From a virus, in IMG/VR virus record IMGVR_UViG_3300025000_000061, positions 62,001 through 126,000 of that record: DNA of 64,000 nt; one strand, given 5' to 3'. Positions within the stretch are counted from its first letter, which is position 1. Every line of letters starts with the position of its first letter. The position numbers and the translations under genes are program-made. The notes beneath the pieces are model-generated. The model had not been told where the DNA came from. It did not search any database and saw nothing but the letters and a program-made list of their open reading frames with translations. Positions 7,652 through 15,711 of the stretch are shown piece after piece.

Positions 7652-7924
7652 TTGATTGTAAAACTAATATTATCATTTTTATTTATGACAGTAATGATTA
7701 TCGGAATAATATTTAGTATTGTTGGTATTAAATTGATTTGCTATTTTATTGGTGAATATTATAATGATAAATTAAATGAAAATATTAAAAATAAGATTAA
7801 AATAATAAATAATATAATTAACAAAATAGCAAAAATATTTGATATTATAATCACTATAATAATTGCAATTAGTTTTATAGGAATATTAATACTTATAGGT
7901 TATACAATTTTATTTGCTAAATAA
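7652..7924 (+). CDS. small membrane protein
   Basis: 90 residues, TTG start behind AAAGGATGTG. Two long hydrophobic segments (about residues 5-30 and 61-87) separated by a basic Asn/Lys-rich loop. Likely sits in the host membrane. Function unknown. Confidence 0.72.
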   Translation: MIVKLILSFLFMTVMIIGIIFSIVGIKLICYFIGEYYNDKLNENIKNKIKIINNIINKIAKIFDIIITIIIAISFIGILILIGYTILFAK

Positions 7925-7975
7925 ATTATGATTAAAGTTACGTTTGAACACAATATTTCAAAAAAGGAGATTAAT

Positions 7976-8353
7976 ATGAGTGATTATATATCAACAAAAT
8001 GTATTAGATTACATACGCAACATCAAGATTTAGAAAGTATATTAAGTTATTTAGGTAAAAGTGAATTATATAATAATCTAAAAGAACAAGATAATTTAGA
8101 CATATATGAAATCAATGAAATATTAGAAAAAGAAAATATAAGAATAATAGAATATAAAAATATATATTACATTGATATTATTTTGCAAAATGAATATGGT
8201 GAGCAAGAAGTGAGTTTATATATATCATTTAATGAGATTAATAATATTATTATTGATGATTTTATTGATAAATACGGTAATGTAGAAATATTAGATATAA
8301 TTATATTAGCACATAATTGGTATAATTGTTGTGAAGAACCTTATAGTTGTTAA
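7976..8353 (+). CDS. hypothetical protein
   Basis: 125 residues from ATG 7976, which has a perfect site (AAAAAAGGAG, 7-base spacing). A 16-codon longer version from ATG 7928 has no ribosome binding site. Acidic and Ile-rich, ending in a CCEEPYSC tail. Not recognised. Confidence 0.72.
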   Translation: MSDYISTKCIRLHTQHQDLESILSYLGKSELYNNLKEQDNLDIYEINEILEKENIRIIEYKNIYYIDIILQNEYGEQEVSLYISFNEINNIIIDDFIDKYGNVEILDIIILAHNWYNCCEEPYSC

Positions 8354-8372
8354 ATAGAAAAGGAGAGTTAAT

Positions 8373-8573
8373 ATGGCAAACACAGATAAATTACAAAAAT
8401 TATTAAATAACTTAACTAAAATTAATTGTCCAATGCTAGAATGTAAATATTGTTTCATTAACGAAGAAAATGATGATTGGCCTGATTGTGAAAAACCCAC
8501 AACAATCAAAGATGGGTATCTTAAATGCCTTGGTTTTAAAGAAATAACTTGCCCATTTTTTGAATCGAGATAA
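8373..8573 (+). CDS. Cys-rich small protein
   Basis: 66 residues with cysteines in the pattern CPMLECKYC, C, C and CPFF, a likely small metal-binding domain. Strong AAAAGGAGAG start site. Not recognised. Confidence 0.7.
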   Translation: MANTDKLQKLLNNLTKINCPMLECKYCFINEENDDWPDCEKPTTIKDGYLKCLGFKEITCPFFESR

Positions 8574-8585
8574 GGAGGATATATT

Positions 8586-8753
8586 ATGGCAGATGTAATG
8601 TTTAAAATTTATAATCATTATGAAAAAGATGGTTTATATTTTATAGAAACAGATTATGGTGAGTTATATACAGAAAATAAAAAAGATTATGATAAAACAA
8701 TTGAAGATGGGTTTATTATTCTTAAATTAGATGAATACGATTATGATATATAA
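8586..8753 (+). CDS. hypothetical small protein
   Basis: 55 residues from an ATG behind ATAAGGAGGA. Acidic and Tyr-rich, no Cys. The start signal overlaps the end of the preceding gene, so the two are probably co-translated. Not recognised. Confidence 0.68.
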   Translation: MADVMFKIYNHYEKDGLYFIETDYGELYTENKKDYDKTIEDGFIILKLDEYDYDI

Positions 8754-8779
8754 TTTTAAAAATTAAAGGAAATAATCTA

Positions 8780-9391
8780 ATGATATTACTATTAAAATTC
8801 TGGACTAGTCAGTTATTTATGGATTATGATACTAGAGTTAAGTTTATTTATAATAATTTTTTAAAACTTAATCTATATAGTTTATTTATATTTGTAAGTG
8901 TTATGATTATAGGATTATTCGTTAATATTCATTATAGATTATCTTTAACTATTTCTATGTTTCATTTATTGTTTGTATTTATGATATCTATGGCTAACAA
9001 TAATGATTATTCTAGAATACTTACAAAAGAAAGAAAAATAAAACTAGAAGAAGAAAGATTGAAATGTGAAGAGCAAGATAGAATAGCAAGAGAGAATGAA
9101 AGAATCAGAAAAGAAAAAATTCATAAAGAATATGAAGATCAACAGAAAAGAATGCATGAAGAATTTATTAAATATTTTTTCAATAATTATTATATTTACA
9201 ATACAAATGATAATTTAAATGCATTGTTGACAATATTAGATTTGCCAATTGATACTAGAGATTTTAACATAATTAATAAGCAACATAGGAAATTAGCAAA
9301 ATTATATCATCCTGATATTTATAAAGACAATGGAATAAAGTTAAAAGAAATTAATGTTGCGTTTGATAAATTAAAGAAAATATTAAAGTGA
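8780..9391 (+). CDS. membrane-anchored J-domain protein
   Basis: 203 residues. Two predicted membrane spans lie at about 29-49 and 52-75, then a long charged helix (about 83-130), then a C-terminal J-domain-like segment with the diagnostic HPD tripeptide in KLAKLYHPDIYKD and a following helix. J-domain proteins stimulate Hsp70 (DnaK) ATPase, so this protein could recruit host DnaK to the membrane. The J-domain is at the C-terminus rather than the usual N-terminus. Helix I of the J-domain is not obvious, so a divergent or minimal domain is possible. Confidence 0.72.
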   Translation: MILLLKFWTSQLFMDYDTRVKFIYNNFLKLNLYSLFIFVSVMIIGLFVNIHYRLSLTISMFHLLFVFMISMANNNDYSRILTKERKIKLEEERLKCEEQDRIARENERIRKEKIHKEYEDQQKRMHEEFIKYFFNNYYIYNTNDNLNALLTILDLPIDTRDFNIINKQHRKLAKLYHPDIYKDNGIKLKEINVAFDKLKKILK

Positions 9392-9405
9392 GGTAGGATT
9401 AGTAT

Positions 9406-9957
9406 ATGAATTACTATGCTGGAATAGGTTCAAGAGAGACACCAAATGAAATATTAAAATTATTTGAAAAAGTAGGAAAGTTTCTTGCCAAGAAAGGTTT
9501 TATTTTAAGAAGTGGTGGTGCAGGAGGAAGTGATCAAGCATTTGAAAATGGGAATGATTTAGTTAATGGTAAGAAAGAAATATATTTACCTTGGAGAAAT
9601 TTTGAAGGTTCTGATTCTAAATTAGTTGTTAATGATGTAAAAGCATATAAATTAGCAGAGAAATTTCATCCTTATTGGCACAATTTATCTCAAGGAGCGA
9701 AAAAATTACAAGCACGTAATGGTCATCAAATTTTAGGATGGGATTTAAATACACCTTCTAATTTTGTAATATGTTGGACTGAAAAAGGCAAAGGTAAGGG
9801 TGGCACAGGTCAAGGTTTAAGAATAGCAAAGGCATATGAAATACCTGTATTTGATGCTGGAAGGTTTGATAATATTGATGAAATAAGATTGACATTAAAA
9901 GAATTTTTAATTCAGAATTCTAGTTTAGAAGAAATAGATATTAAATTAAAGGAGTAA
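9406..9957 (+). CDS. SLOG/DprA-like Rossmann protein
   Basis: 183 residues. The N-terminal AGIGSRETP and the SGGAGGSDQAFENG loop are characteristic of the SLOG (Smf/DprA/LOG) nucleotide-binding fold, followed by IYLPWRNF and a second Gly-rich loop GKGGTGQGLRIAK. Phage members of this group are common but their ligand is unknown. Relatives bind nucleotides or DNA (DprA) or sense nucleotide signals in defence systems. Role here is inferred only. Start behind AGGTAGGATT. Confidence 0.75.
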   Translation: MNYYAGIGSRETPNEILKLFEKVGKFLAKKGFILRSGGAGGSDQAFENGNDLVNGKKEIYLPWRNFEGSDSKLVVNDVKAYKLAEKFHPYWHNLSQGAKKLQARNGHQILGWDLNTPSNFVICWTEKGKGKGGTGQGLRIAKAYEIPVFDAGRFDNIDEIRLTLKEFLIQNSSLEEIDIKLKE

Positions 9958-9965
9958 ATATAAAA

Positions 9966-10127
9966 TTGAAATATATTAGTAAAACTATTAATTATTTAAT
10001 TTCACTATATTTTATTATCTTATTTATTTCTTTATTTTTCGGATATAAACCAACAAATGTAGAAATAGGATGTGCTTCTTTATTTGCTTCAATATTTTTC
10101 TTAGATTATGCTAATAATAAAATATAA
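9966..10127 (+). CDS. small membrane protein
   Basis: 53 residues with a TTG start shortly after AAAGGAG in the end of the previous gene. Two hydrophobic segments (about 8-24 and 34-49) with little else. Probably a membrane protein of unknown role. Confidence 0.6.
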   Translation: MKYISKTINYLISLYFIILFISLFFGYKPTNVEIGCASLFASIFFLDYANNKI

Positions 10128-10147
10128 TTAAAAAGGAGAGATTATTA

Positions 10148-10498
10148 TTGATTGAAAAAATATACAAATATATAAATAAAATAACCAATAGTTTAAAAAT
10201 ACACTTCTTAGATAGTGATGTAAAACAATTATTAATTAATAGAGGTTATATTCCTATAGAAATTATTTCAAAAAATAAAGAATGCTATCAAGAAACATAC
10301 AATGAATATATGTGGACTAATTATTGGACATATTCCTATGAAATAAAAGTAAAAAATATAGATAATTGCAAGTATTATATAATAACCGCTATTCATACAT
10401 TTAGCAGTAAAAATGATAGTGATAGTAGATATTATATAAAAGAAATAAAAGATATTAATGGTGTAATTAAAGATAATAAAACATATTATAATATTTGA
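10148..10498 (+). CDS. hypothetical protein
   Basis: 116 residues, TTG start behind AAAAGGAGAG. Tyr-, Lys- and Asn-rich with alternating strands in the C-terminal half (YYIITAIHTF). No motif recognised. Confidence 0.72.
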   Translation: MIEKIYKYINKITNSLKIHFLDSDVKQLLINRGYIPIEIISKNKECYQETYNEYMWTNYWTYSYEIKVKNIDNCKYYIITAIHTFSSKNDSDSRYYIKEIKDINGVIKDNKTYYNI

Positions 10499-10520
10499 AA
10501 GGGAAAGGGGGAATATAACC

Positions 10521-10688
10521 ATGATTGAAAAATCTTGTTATACTTGTATAAGTGCTGGCGTATCAAAAGAAAAGTATCCTTGTGATAAGTGCCACAATCA
10601 GAATAATTGGAGATATAGATATAGTGTTCAATCGTTGTGTTTGGTTGGAGTATGTTTAATAGCTGTTGGGATTATTGTTTTATTGTAA
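10521..10688 (+). CDS. zinc-knuckle microprotein with membrane span
   Basis: 55 residues behind GGGAAAGGGGG. N-terminal CYTC and CDKCH knuckles form a probable zinc site. The last 19 residues (LVGVCLIAVGIIVLL region) form one membrane span. Its small size and layout suggest a membrane-tethered zinc ribbon. Role unknown. Confidence 0.65.
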   Translation: MIEKSCYTCISAGVSKEKYPCDKCHNQNNWRYRYSVQSLCLVGVCLIAVGIIVLL

Positions 10689-10723
10689 ATATAAATAAAT
10701 AATAAAAAAGGAGATAAATACAT

Positions 10724-11008
10724 ATGAACAAATACAATGATGTAGATTGTTGCTTTGATTGCGTAAAACAATTTAATGATGAATTATGTAAAAATGATAT
10801 GTATTGTAAAACAAAAAATAATTGTAGTACAAATCATTGTAGTCCTGGTGCTTGTAAAAATTTTGAGAAGAAAGAAGCAATGGTAACTATCACAAAAGCA
10901 GAATATGAAGAATTAATAAAGGATAGTAATTTGTTAGAAGCACTTAGATGTACAGGAGTAGATAATTGGGTAGGATATAGTAGTGCATATGATCTTTTAA
11001 ATGAATAG
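10724..11008 (+). CDS. Cys-rich protein
   Basis: 94 residues. The first 45 hold nine Cys (DCCFDC, CK, CK, CS, HCSPGACKNF), likely two metal sites. The C-terminal half (MVTITKAEYEELIKDSNLLE) is a helical module of a type often seen in small phage proteins. Function not known. Confidence 0.75.
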   Translation: MNKYNDVDCCFDCVKQFNDELCKNDMYCKTKNNCSTNHCSPGACKNFEKKEAMVTITKAEYEELIKDSNLLEALRCTGVDNWVGYSSAYDLLNE

Positions 11009-11029
11009 GATGAAGAGGAGTAAATACAT

Positions 11030-11230
11030 ATGAAAGTAAAGATATTGTCTGGTCATAATAAAATTGGTGAAATAGTTGAAGCGAAGAGATATTGCGAATT
11101 AAATGAAGAAGAATTAGAAGAATCATTAGGTGGTTATGGATGGGAAAATGTAAATGGAATATTTATTCAACATAAAAGTAATGAATGGATATATATGTTA
11201 AATGAAGAAGTGGAGATTGTGGAAGAATAA
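11030..11230 (+). CDS. hypothetical small protein
   Basis: 66 residues behind GAGGAG. Starts with beta strands (MKVKILSGHNKIGEIVEAKRY), then an acidic Glu-rich stretch. It is followed by the palindrome at 11241. Not recognised. Confidence 0.72.
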   Translation: MKVKILSGHNKIGEIVEAKRYCELNEEELEESLGGYGWENVNGIFIQHKSNEWIYMLNEEVEIVEE

Positions 11231-11240
11231 TTTTTAGATA

Positions 11241-11282
11241 CTACATATAGTGGATGCAATAATAAAATACCACTATATGTAG
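11241..11282 (+). repeat. perfect 13-bp AT-rich palindrome
   Basis: CTACATATAGTGG and its exact reverse complement are separated by 16 bases between two genes. It shares the CTACATATAGT core with the elements at 21174 and 27967. Confidence 0.6.
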
Positions 11283-11305
11283 ATAAACTTTAGAAAGGAA
11301 AGAAA

Positions 11306-11722
11306 ATGAAAAAATACAATGAACCATATCAAGTAAATCAAATATGGGTATCTGAAACTAACCCTGAGCAAGATTTCTTTATTTATTGGGTAGATTATGA
11401 TAGAGTAAGTGATAATGCATATGATTATAATTATTATTCACACATACTTACTACAAAAATAAACAAAGAAGCATTTGAAAATTATGTTGCTAAAAAATTT
11501 AAATGTAATTCATTTGCTGACATAAAAAGAGAAAGCATATATCCTTATTCATGGTGGGGAGAGTATAAACCTAGATCATTAAAACAATTAGTAAAAAAGT
11601 ATAATATAAAATTATTAAAAACTCTTAATTATGAAGTAAATGATTATTGCAATATAGGTAATTATAGTTATAATTATAGTGTTAAAGATATTGAAAAAGT
11701 TATAGGAGAGGTAAGAAAATAA
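11306..11722 (+). CDS. hypothetical protein
   Basis: 138 residues, very rich in Tyr and Trp (SETNPEQDFFIYWVDYD and YPYSWWGEYKPRS). First gene after a palindrome. No family recognised. Confidence 0.75.
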   Translation: MKKYNEPYQVNQIWVSETNPEQDFFIYWVDYDRVSDNAYDYNYYSHILTTKINKEAFENYVAKKFKCNSFADIKRESIYPYSWWGEYKPRSLKQLVKKYNIKLLKTLNYEVNDYCNIGNYSYNYSVKDIEKVIGEVRK

Positions 11723-11741
11723 AATAGAAAGGAGATAATAT

Positions 11742-12281
11742 ATGGAAATTGGAGATAAGGTATTATTTTCAACAGGAAAAGAAGAATTAAAAAGTAATAT
11801 TGGAATAATCATTGCCTTAAAAAATAATAAATTCATAATTCTTAATAGAAGTTATAATTGTAATACTATTTATACTATTGAAGGGAATTATATTGATAGT
11901 ATAACTAATGTAAATAGAATCAGAGAAGATATAAAAACATATTATACACCTCAAATAGAAGAATTAAAATCTAAATTAAAAACTGTAACATCTGAAGAAA
12001 AAATACAAGAACGAATCAATAAATACAATGATATTAAAAATAGGATTATAGTAAATTGTGAAAGATTAATTGTTTGTTCAGATGACGATGAATTTGATAA
12101 TCGACTAAAGGAAATAGATAAACTGAAGAAACAATTATTTAGCATTGATTTAGAATGTGGTGATATTATCCGAAAAGAAAATGGTAGGATTAAATATGAA
12201 ATTAAAAAACTTGAAATCGAAATGAATGGTAGATTAAATAATATTAATGATGAAAGAATTATTAAAGCATTTGAGTTTTAA
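11742..12281 (+). CDS. hypothetical protein with small barrel and coiled coil
   Basis: 179 residues. The first 50 (IGDKVLFSTG, NIGIIIALKNNKFIILN) resemble a small KOW/SH3-like barrel. Residues 70-170 are a long charged helix. Strong AGAAAGGAGAT start. Role unknown. Confidence 0.75.
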   Translation: MEIGDKVLFSTGKEELKSNIGIIIALKNNKFIILNRSYNCNTIYTIEGNYIDSITNVNRIREDIKTYYTPQIEELKSKLKTVTSEEKIQERINKYNDIKNRIIVNCERLIVCSDDDEFDNRLKEIDKLKKQLFSIDLECGDIIRKENGRIKYEIKKLEIEMNGRLNNINDERIIKAFEF

Positions 12282-12318
12282 TAAAAAATACATAAAACAT
12301 TAGCTAGGAGGTAATTTT

Positions 12319-12489
12319 ATGGACTTGGAAACTGCTTGTAAGAATTATGAAGAAGAGTATCATAGAAATGTTGAAGAATTACATCAATTAAAAACACAGG
12401 TACAAAATATGATTGAAAATTTATTTATTGATGGATTCACTACAAATACTAAAAAAATGATGGTTGAGATTTTAAAAAAATGTAGGTAA
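12319..12489 (+). CDS. hypothetical helical protein
   Basis: 56 residues from an ATG behind GCTAGGAGGT. The first 35 residues form a charged helix (CKNYEEEYHRNVEELHQLK). Not recognised. Confidence 0.65.
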   Translation: MDLETACKNYEEEYHRNVEELHQLKTQVQNMIENLFIDGFTTNTKKMMVEILKKCR

Positions 12490-12542
12490 ATAATGTTAAA
12501 ATAAAAGACACATTTGATCGTAAAATCAGAAAGGAATAATAT

Positions 12543-12788
12543 ATGAAAATAGCAGAAACATATACATACTATGTTATTTACAATATAACTAAAGAAGAAT
12601 ATTACTCCGATATTGTAGATGTAGGACATTACAGGATTGAATATAAATTTAATAAATTAATTAGTGAAGCAATCCTTTATAATACAAGAAAAGAAGCAAA
12701 TGAAGATATAAGAGAATGGATAAATAGAAACAGTACAGATAAATATATTGTTAAAAAGATTAGATTAGATTATTCTATAAATAATTAA
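12543..12788 (+). CDS. hypothetical protein
   Basis: 81 residues behind AGAAAGGAA. Tyr-rich N-terminal half, then a helical segment with a Trp. No motif identified. Confidence 0.72.
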   Translation: MKIAETYTYYVIYNITKEEYYSDIVDVGHYRIEYKFNKLISEAILYNTRKEANEDIREWINRNSTDKYIVKKIRLDYSINN

Positions 12789-12804
12789 AAAAGAAGAAAA
12801 TAAT

Positions 12805-13134
12805 ATGAAAAAATATAAATTAATAAAATCAAAAAACAAAGAAAAAATATTTACTGTTACAATTGAAGCAGATTCAAACGATGGAGATTATATCACAGCA
12901 ACTAGTGATTATAATGAATTAGAATTTGAAGAAATAGTAGATGAATTAATTAGATTAAAGAAATATTATGGTGATTCACATCAATTTGAAGATTTTTATA
13001 ATACTGAATATAATATTGATATTCCATATAGTGAATATGGTAGATGCCATACATTATCTTCTATTGAAATTTATTGTATTGAGAATGGACAATATTATGA
13101 AGTTGAATTAAATTTAAATGATGTTGTTTTCTGA
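12805..13134 (+). CDS. hypothetical protein
   Basis: 109 residues, acidic, beta-rich. The ribosome binding site AAGAAG is weaker than that of its neighbours. Contains a CHTLSS turn near the C-terminus. Not recognised. Confidence 0.7.
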   Translation: MKKYKLIKSKNKEKIFTVTIEADSNDGDYITATSDYNELEFEEIVDELIRLKKYYGDSHQFEDFYNTEYNIDIPYSEYGRCHTLSSIEIYCIENGQYYEVELNLNDVVF

Positions 13135-13168
13135 TAATTAATTAATAAATTATAAGGAGAAAATAATT

Positions 13169-13606
13169 ATGGAATTTAAATATGAATCAGTTAATAATAC
13201 AATACTTAATATGTTATATTTGCCTAATCAAATTGAAATTGAATGTGATTTTGTACTTACTAATGAAGATACTATATTTAAAGGTAAATCAAAAATTATG
13301 AGAGGTGAAGAATATATAGAAATTAAAGGTAGTCTAATAGATTATATTACTTCTGTTACTAAAAATTCTAATGTTATTTATATGTCAGACATTCCTAGTG
13401 AATATGAATGTAATCTTAGTAATTTACCAAAAAAGAATATGAAGAAAGATATTATAGATATGGATATTAATATTAAATTTCCTAGAGTTAAAATATCACC
13501 TAATATTGATATTACTATGTCTTATGATACTTCTAATTTAATAGGTAATATTCATCCATTGTATGATTATAAGAGTAGGGATATAATGATTTTAAGTTGT
13601 GATTAA
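13169..13606 (+). CDS. hypothetical protein
   Basis: 145 residues, mostly beta, behind ATAAGGAGA. Cys and Pro are sparse. It resembles no family I can name. Confidence 0.75.
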   Translation: MEFKYESVNNTILNMLYLPNQIEIECDFVLTNEDTIFKGKSKIMRGEEYIEIKGSLIDYITSVTKNSNVIYMSDIPSEYECNLSNLPKKNMKKDIIDMDINIKFPRVKISPNIDITMSYDTSNLIGNIHPLYDYKSRDIMILSCD

Positions 13607-13629
13607 TTGGTGTAAAGGAGATATTAATT

Positions 13630-13866
13630 ATGTCAATTATTGATTATAGTTACTACACTATACCATTAAAAAATATTAAGAAACATCAAAAATTTATATT
13701 ATATTCAATAAATAATCTTTCTAATGCTATAGGTTATAATAATGCTGTAAAATTAGTCATGCAATCAATATTAATAGAAATGTTAATGTATGATTGGAGA
13801 TATGTTTATCATTATGATGTTAGTTATTGGTGTGATGAGATTATGAAGTATCCTGTTATAAATTAA
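13630..13866 (+). CDS. hypothetical protein
   Basis: 78 residues, aromatic-rich, with a central amphipathic helix (AIGYNNAVKLVMQSILIEMLM). Last gene before the hairpin and promoter at 13871-13934. Function unknown. Confidence 0.72.
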   Translation: MSIIDYSYYTIPLKNIKKHQKFILYSINNLSNAIGYNNAVKLVMQSILIEMLMYDWRYVYHYDVSYWCDEIMKYPVIN

Positions 13867-13870
13867 AAAA

Positions 13871-13896
13871 CATCACAAATAATTAGATTTGTGATG
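13871..13896 (+). terminator. stem-loop terminator
   Basis: CATCACAAAT, six bases, then ATTTGTGATG: a perfect 10-bp stem after the stop codon and just before the next promoter. The tail is only weakly T-rich. Confidence 0.6.
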
Positions 13897-13905
13897 ATTT
13901 AGGTA

Positions 13906-13934
13906 TTGACAGAATAATAAAATAAATATATAAT
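13906..13934 (+). promoter_or_regulatory. consensus sigma-70 promoter
   Basis: TTGACA 13906-13911, 17-base spacer, TATAAT 13929-13934: both hexamers match consensus. Drives the RNA ligase gene. Confidence 0.82.
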
Positions 13935-13971
13935 AAGTATAAATTATCGAGAGAGGAGATAAAAATAATAA

Positions 13972-15270
13972 ATGAGTTATAATGCATACATAGTTAAAAT
14001 TAAAACTATCAGAAAACATTCAAATGCTGATAGACTTCAAGTTGCAACAGTGTTTGGAAACGATGTTATTGTAGGATTGGATGTTAAAGAAAATGATATG
14101 ATGCTATATTTTCCTACAGATGGTAGACTTAATGTAGAGTATTGTAGAGTAAATAGACTTCTTAGAGAAAAAGATGAGCAAGGTAATAATATTGGTGGTT
14201 ACATGGATGAATCAAAATGTCATGTCACAACAATAAAGTTAAGAAATGAAAGATCGGATGGCCTCTTAATGCCAATAAAAAGTTTAGAGAAATTTACTGA
14301 TATAAATACCTTAAAAGAAGGAGATACTATTTCAACTCTTAATGGGATATTAATATGTGAAAAGTATATTCCAAGAGGTAAGAATAGAAATAAAACAGAA
14401 GTAACGCCTAAAGAAAAGAAAAAGAAGAAAACTGATACAATATCTTACCCATTCTTTGAAGAGCATAGGGATACATCTCAACTAGCATATAATACAGCAC
14501 AATTTAAAGAAGGTGATTTATGTGTGATTAGTTTGAAGCTACATGGAACATCGGGTCGTAGTACATATACTATTAAAGAAAAGAAAAAATTGCTTCCATA
14601 TTGGTTATATAAAACATTGCAAATTGTGAAAATAAAAATACCAAATAAAAAATCATGGGACTATATTTCAGGAACAAGAAGGGTAATACTAAAAAATTAC
14701 GATAATGGATTTTATGGAAATGATAATTTCAGAAAAGAATGGCATGATTTTTTTGTTGATAAATTACATAAAGGCGAAACTGTTTATTATGAAATTGTAG
14801 GATATGTAAATGAAAATACAACTATTATGCCTGAATGTAACAACAAGAAAACTAAAGATAAAGAGTTTATCAAACAATATGGAGAAACTACTAGATTTAC
14901 ATATGGTTGTGAAGTAGGGCAAAATGATATTTATGTATATAGAATGACTAAAACAGATGAAGATGGTAAAGTGGTAGAGTATTCAACAAAATATACTCAA
15001 ATTAGATGTGAACAAATGGGAGTAAAATTTGTACCAGTGTTTGATAAATTTATATTTACTACAGTTGATGATTTAATGGAAAGAGTTAATACATATGTTG
15101 ATGGTGTTGATCCTATTGGTAAAAATCATATTAAAGAAGGTATTGTTGTTAGAATTGATGATCGTGAGAAATTTACTGCATTTAAACACAAAAGTTTTAT
15201 GTTCAAACTTTTAGAGGGCATTATTAAAGCAGACGATATTGTTGATATGGAAGAATTGGAATCTGCATAG
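13972..15270 (+). CDS. RNA ligase with N-terminal OB-like domain
   Basis: Predicted to seal RNA ends through an enzyme-adenylate. The 432-residue protein has a beta-rich N-terminal domain (about 1-135; HSNADRLQVATVFG, GLDVKENDMMLYFP) like the OB domain that precedes the ligase core in Rnl5-type (Deinococcus-like) ligases. The core has motif I KLHGTSGR with Lys189 as the adenylated residue, motif III/IIIa TVYYEIVGY, motif IV KEGIVVR and motif V FKHKSFMFKL. A KKKK-rich linker lies at about 147-153. Together with the kinase-HD gene at 15712 it forms an RNA repair group, most plausibly against tRNA-cleaving host defences. The exact end-type preference is not visible from sequence. Confidence 0.9.
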   Translation: MSYNAYIVKIKTIRKHSNADRLQVATVFGNDVIVGLDVKENDMMLYFPTDGRLNVEYCRVNRLLREKDEQGNNIGGYMDESKCHVTTIKLRNERSDGLLMPIKSLEKFTDINTLKEGDTISTLNGILICEKYIPRGKNRNKTEVTPKEKKKKKTDTISYPFFEEHRDTSQLAYNTAQFKEGDLCVISLKLHGTSGRSTYTIKEKKKLLPYWLYKTLQIVKIKIPNKKSWDYISGTRRVILKNYDNGFYGNDNFRKEWHDFFVDKLHKGETVYYEIVGYVNENTTIMPECNNKKTKDKEFIKQYGETTRFTYGCEVGQNDIYVYRMTKTDEDGKVVEYSTKYTQIRCEQMGVKFVPVFDKFIFTTVDDLMERVNTYVDGVDPIGKNHIKEGIVVRIDDREKFTAFKHKSFMFKLLEGIIKADDIVDMEELESA

Positions 15271-15282
15271 AATTATAAAATA

Positions 15283-15327
15283 ATTATACTTATATCTTAC
15301 TTTCTTACAATAAGATATAAGTATAAT
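15283..15327 (+). repeat. perfect 17-bp palindrome between RNA repair genes
   Basis: ATTATACTTATATCTTA and its exact reverse complement flank an 11-base loop, right after the RNA ligase stop. It may attenuate or process the transcript between the ligase and the next gene. Confidence 0.65.
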
Positions 15328-15345
15328 ATAAAAGGAGATAATATT

Positions 15346-15699
15346 ATGTGTGATTTAGACAAGAGATTTAAAGAAGTGCAAGAATTAAGGGATGAATTAA
15401 ATACATATCATACAGAATTACAAAGTAATCTAAGTGTTGTTGATAAAGAAATAGTAGATTTGGAACATTATATAGAATTTTATAATTTTAATGCATCTCA
15501 AGGATTTAAAGCATATAAAATGTTGCAGGAAAGATTAATTAAAAGAAGAGAGATTAAAAAATCAATTGAGAAATGCAATATTATATGGAATGGTAATGTA
15601 AGAGATTTCGCAATAGGGAAAAGTATAGACAAGCAAATGAAAAGCATTGAAAATAAGAAATATACTGCTAGAGTATTAAAGGAATTATTTGAGAATTAA
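15346..15699 (+). CDS. coiled-coil protein
   Basis: 117 residues, almost entirely helical and charged (KEVQELRDELNTYHTELQSN). It sits between the RNA ligase and the kinase-HD gene, 12 bases from the latter, so it may be a partner or simply a passenger. Function unknown. Confidence 0.75.
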   Translation: MCDLDKRFKEVQELRDELNTYHTELQSNLSVVDKEIVDLEHYIEFYNFNASQGFKAYKMLQERLIKRREIKKSIEKCNIIWNGNVRDFAIGKSIDKQMKSIENKKYTARVLKELFEN

Positions 15700-15711
15700 G
15701 GAGTTGGTTAA

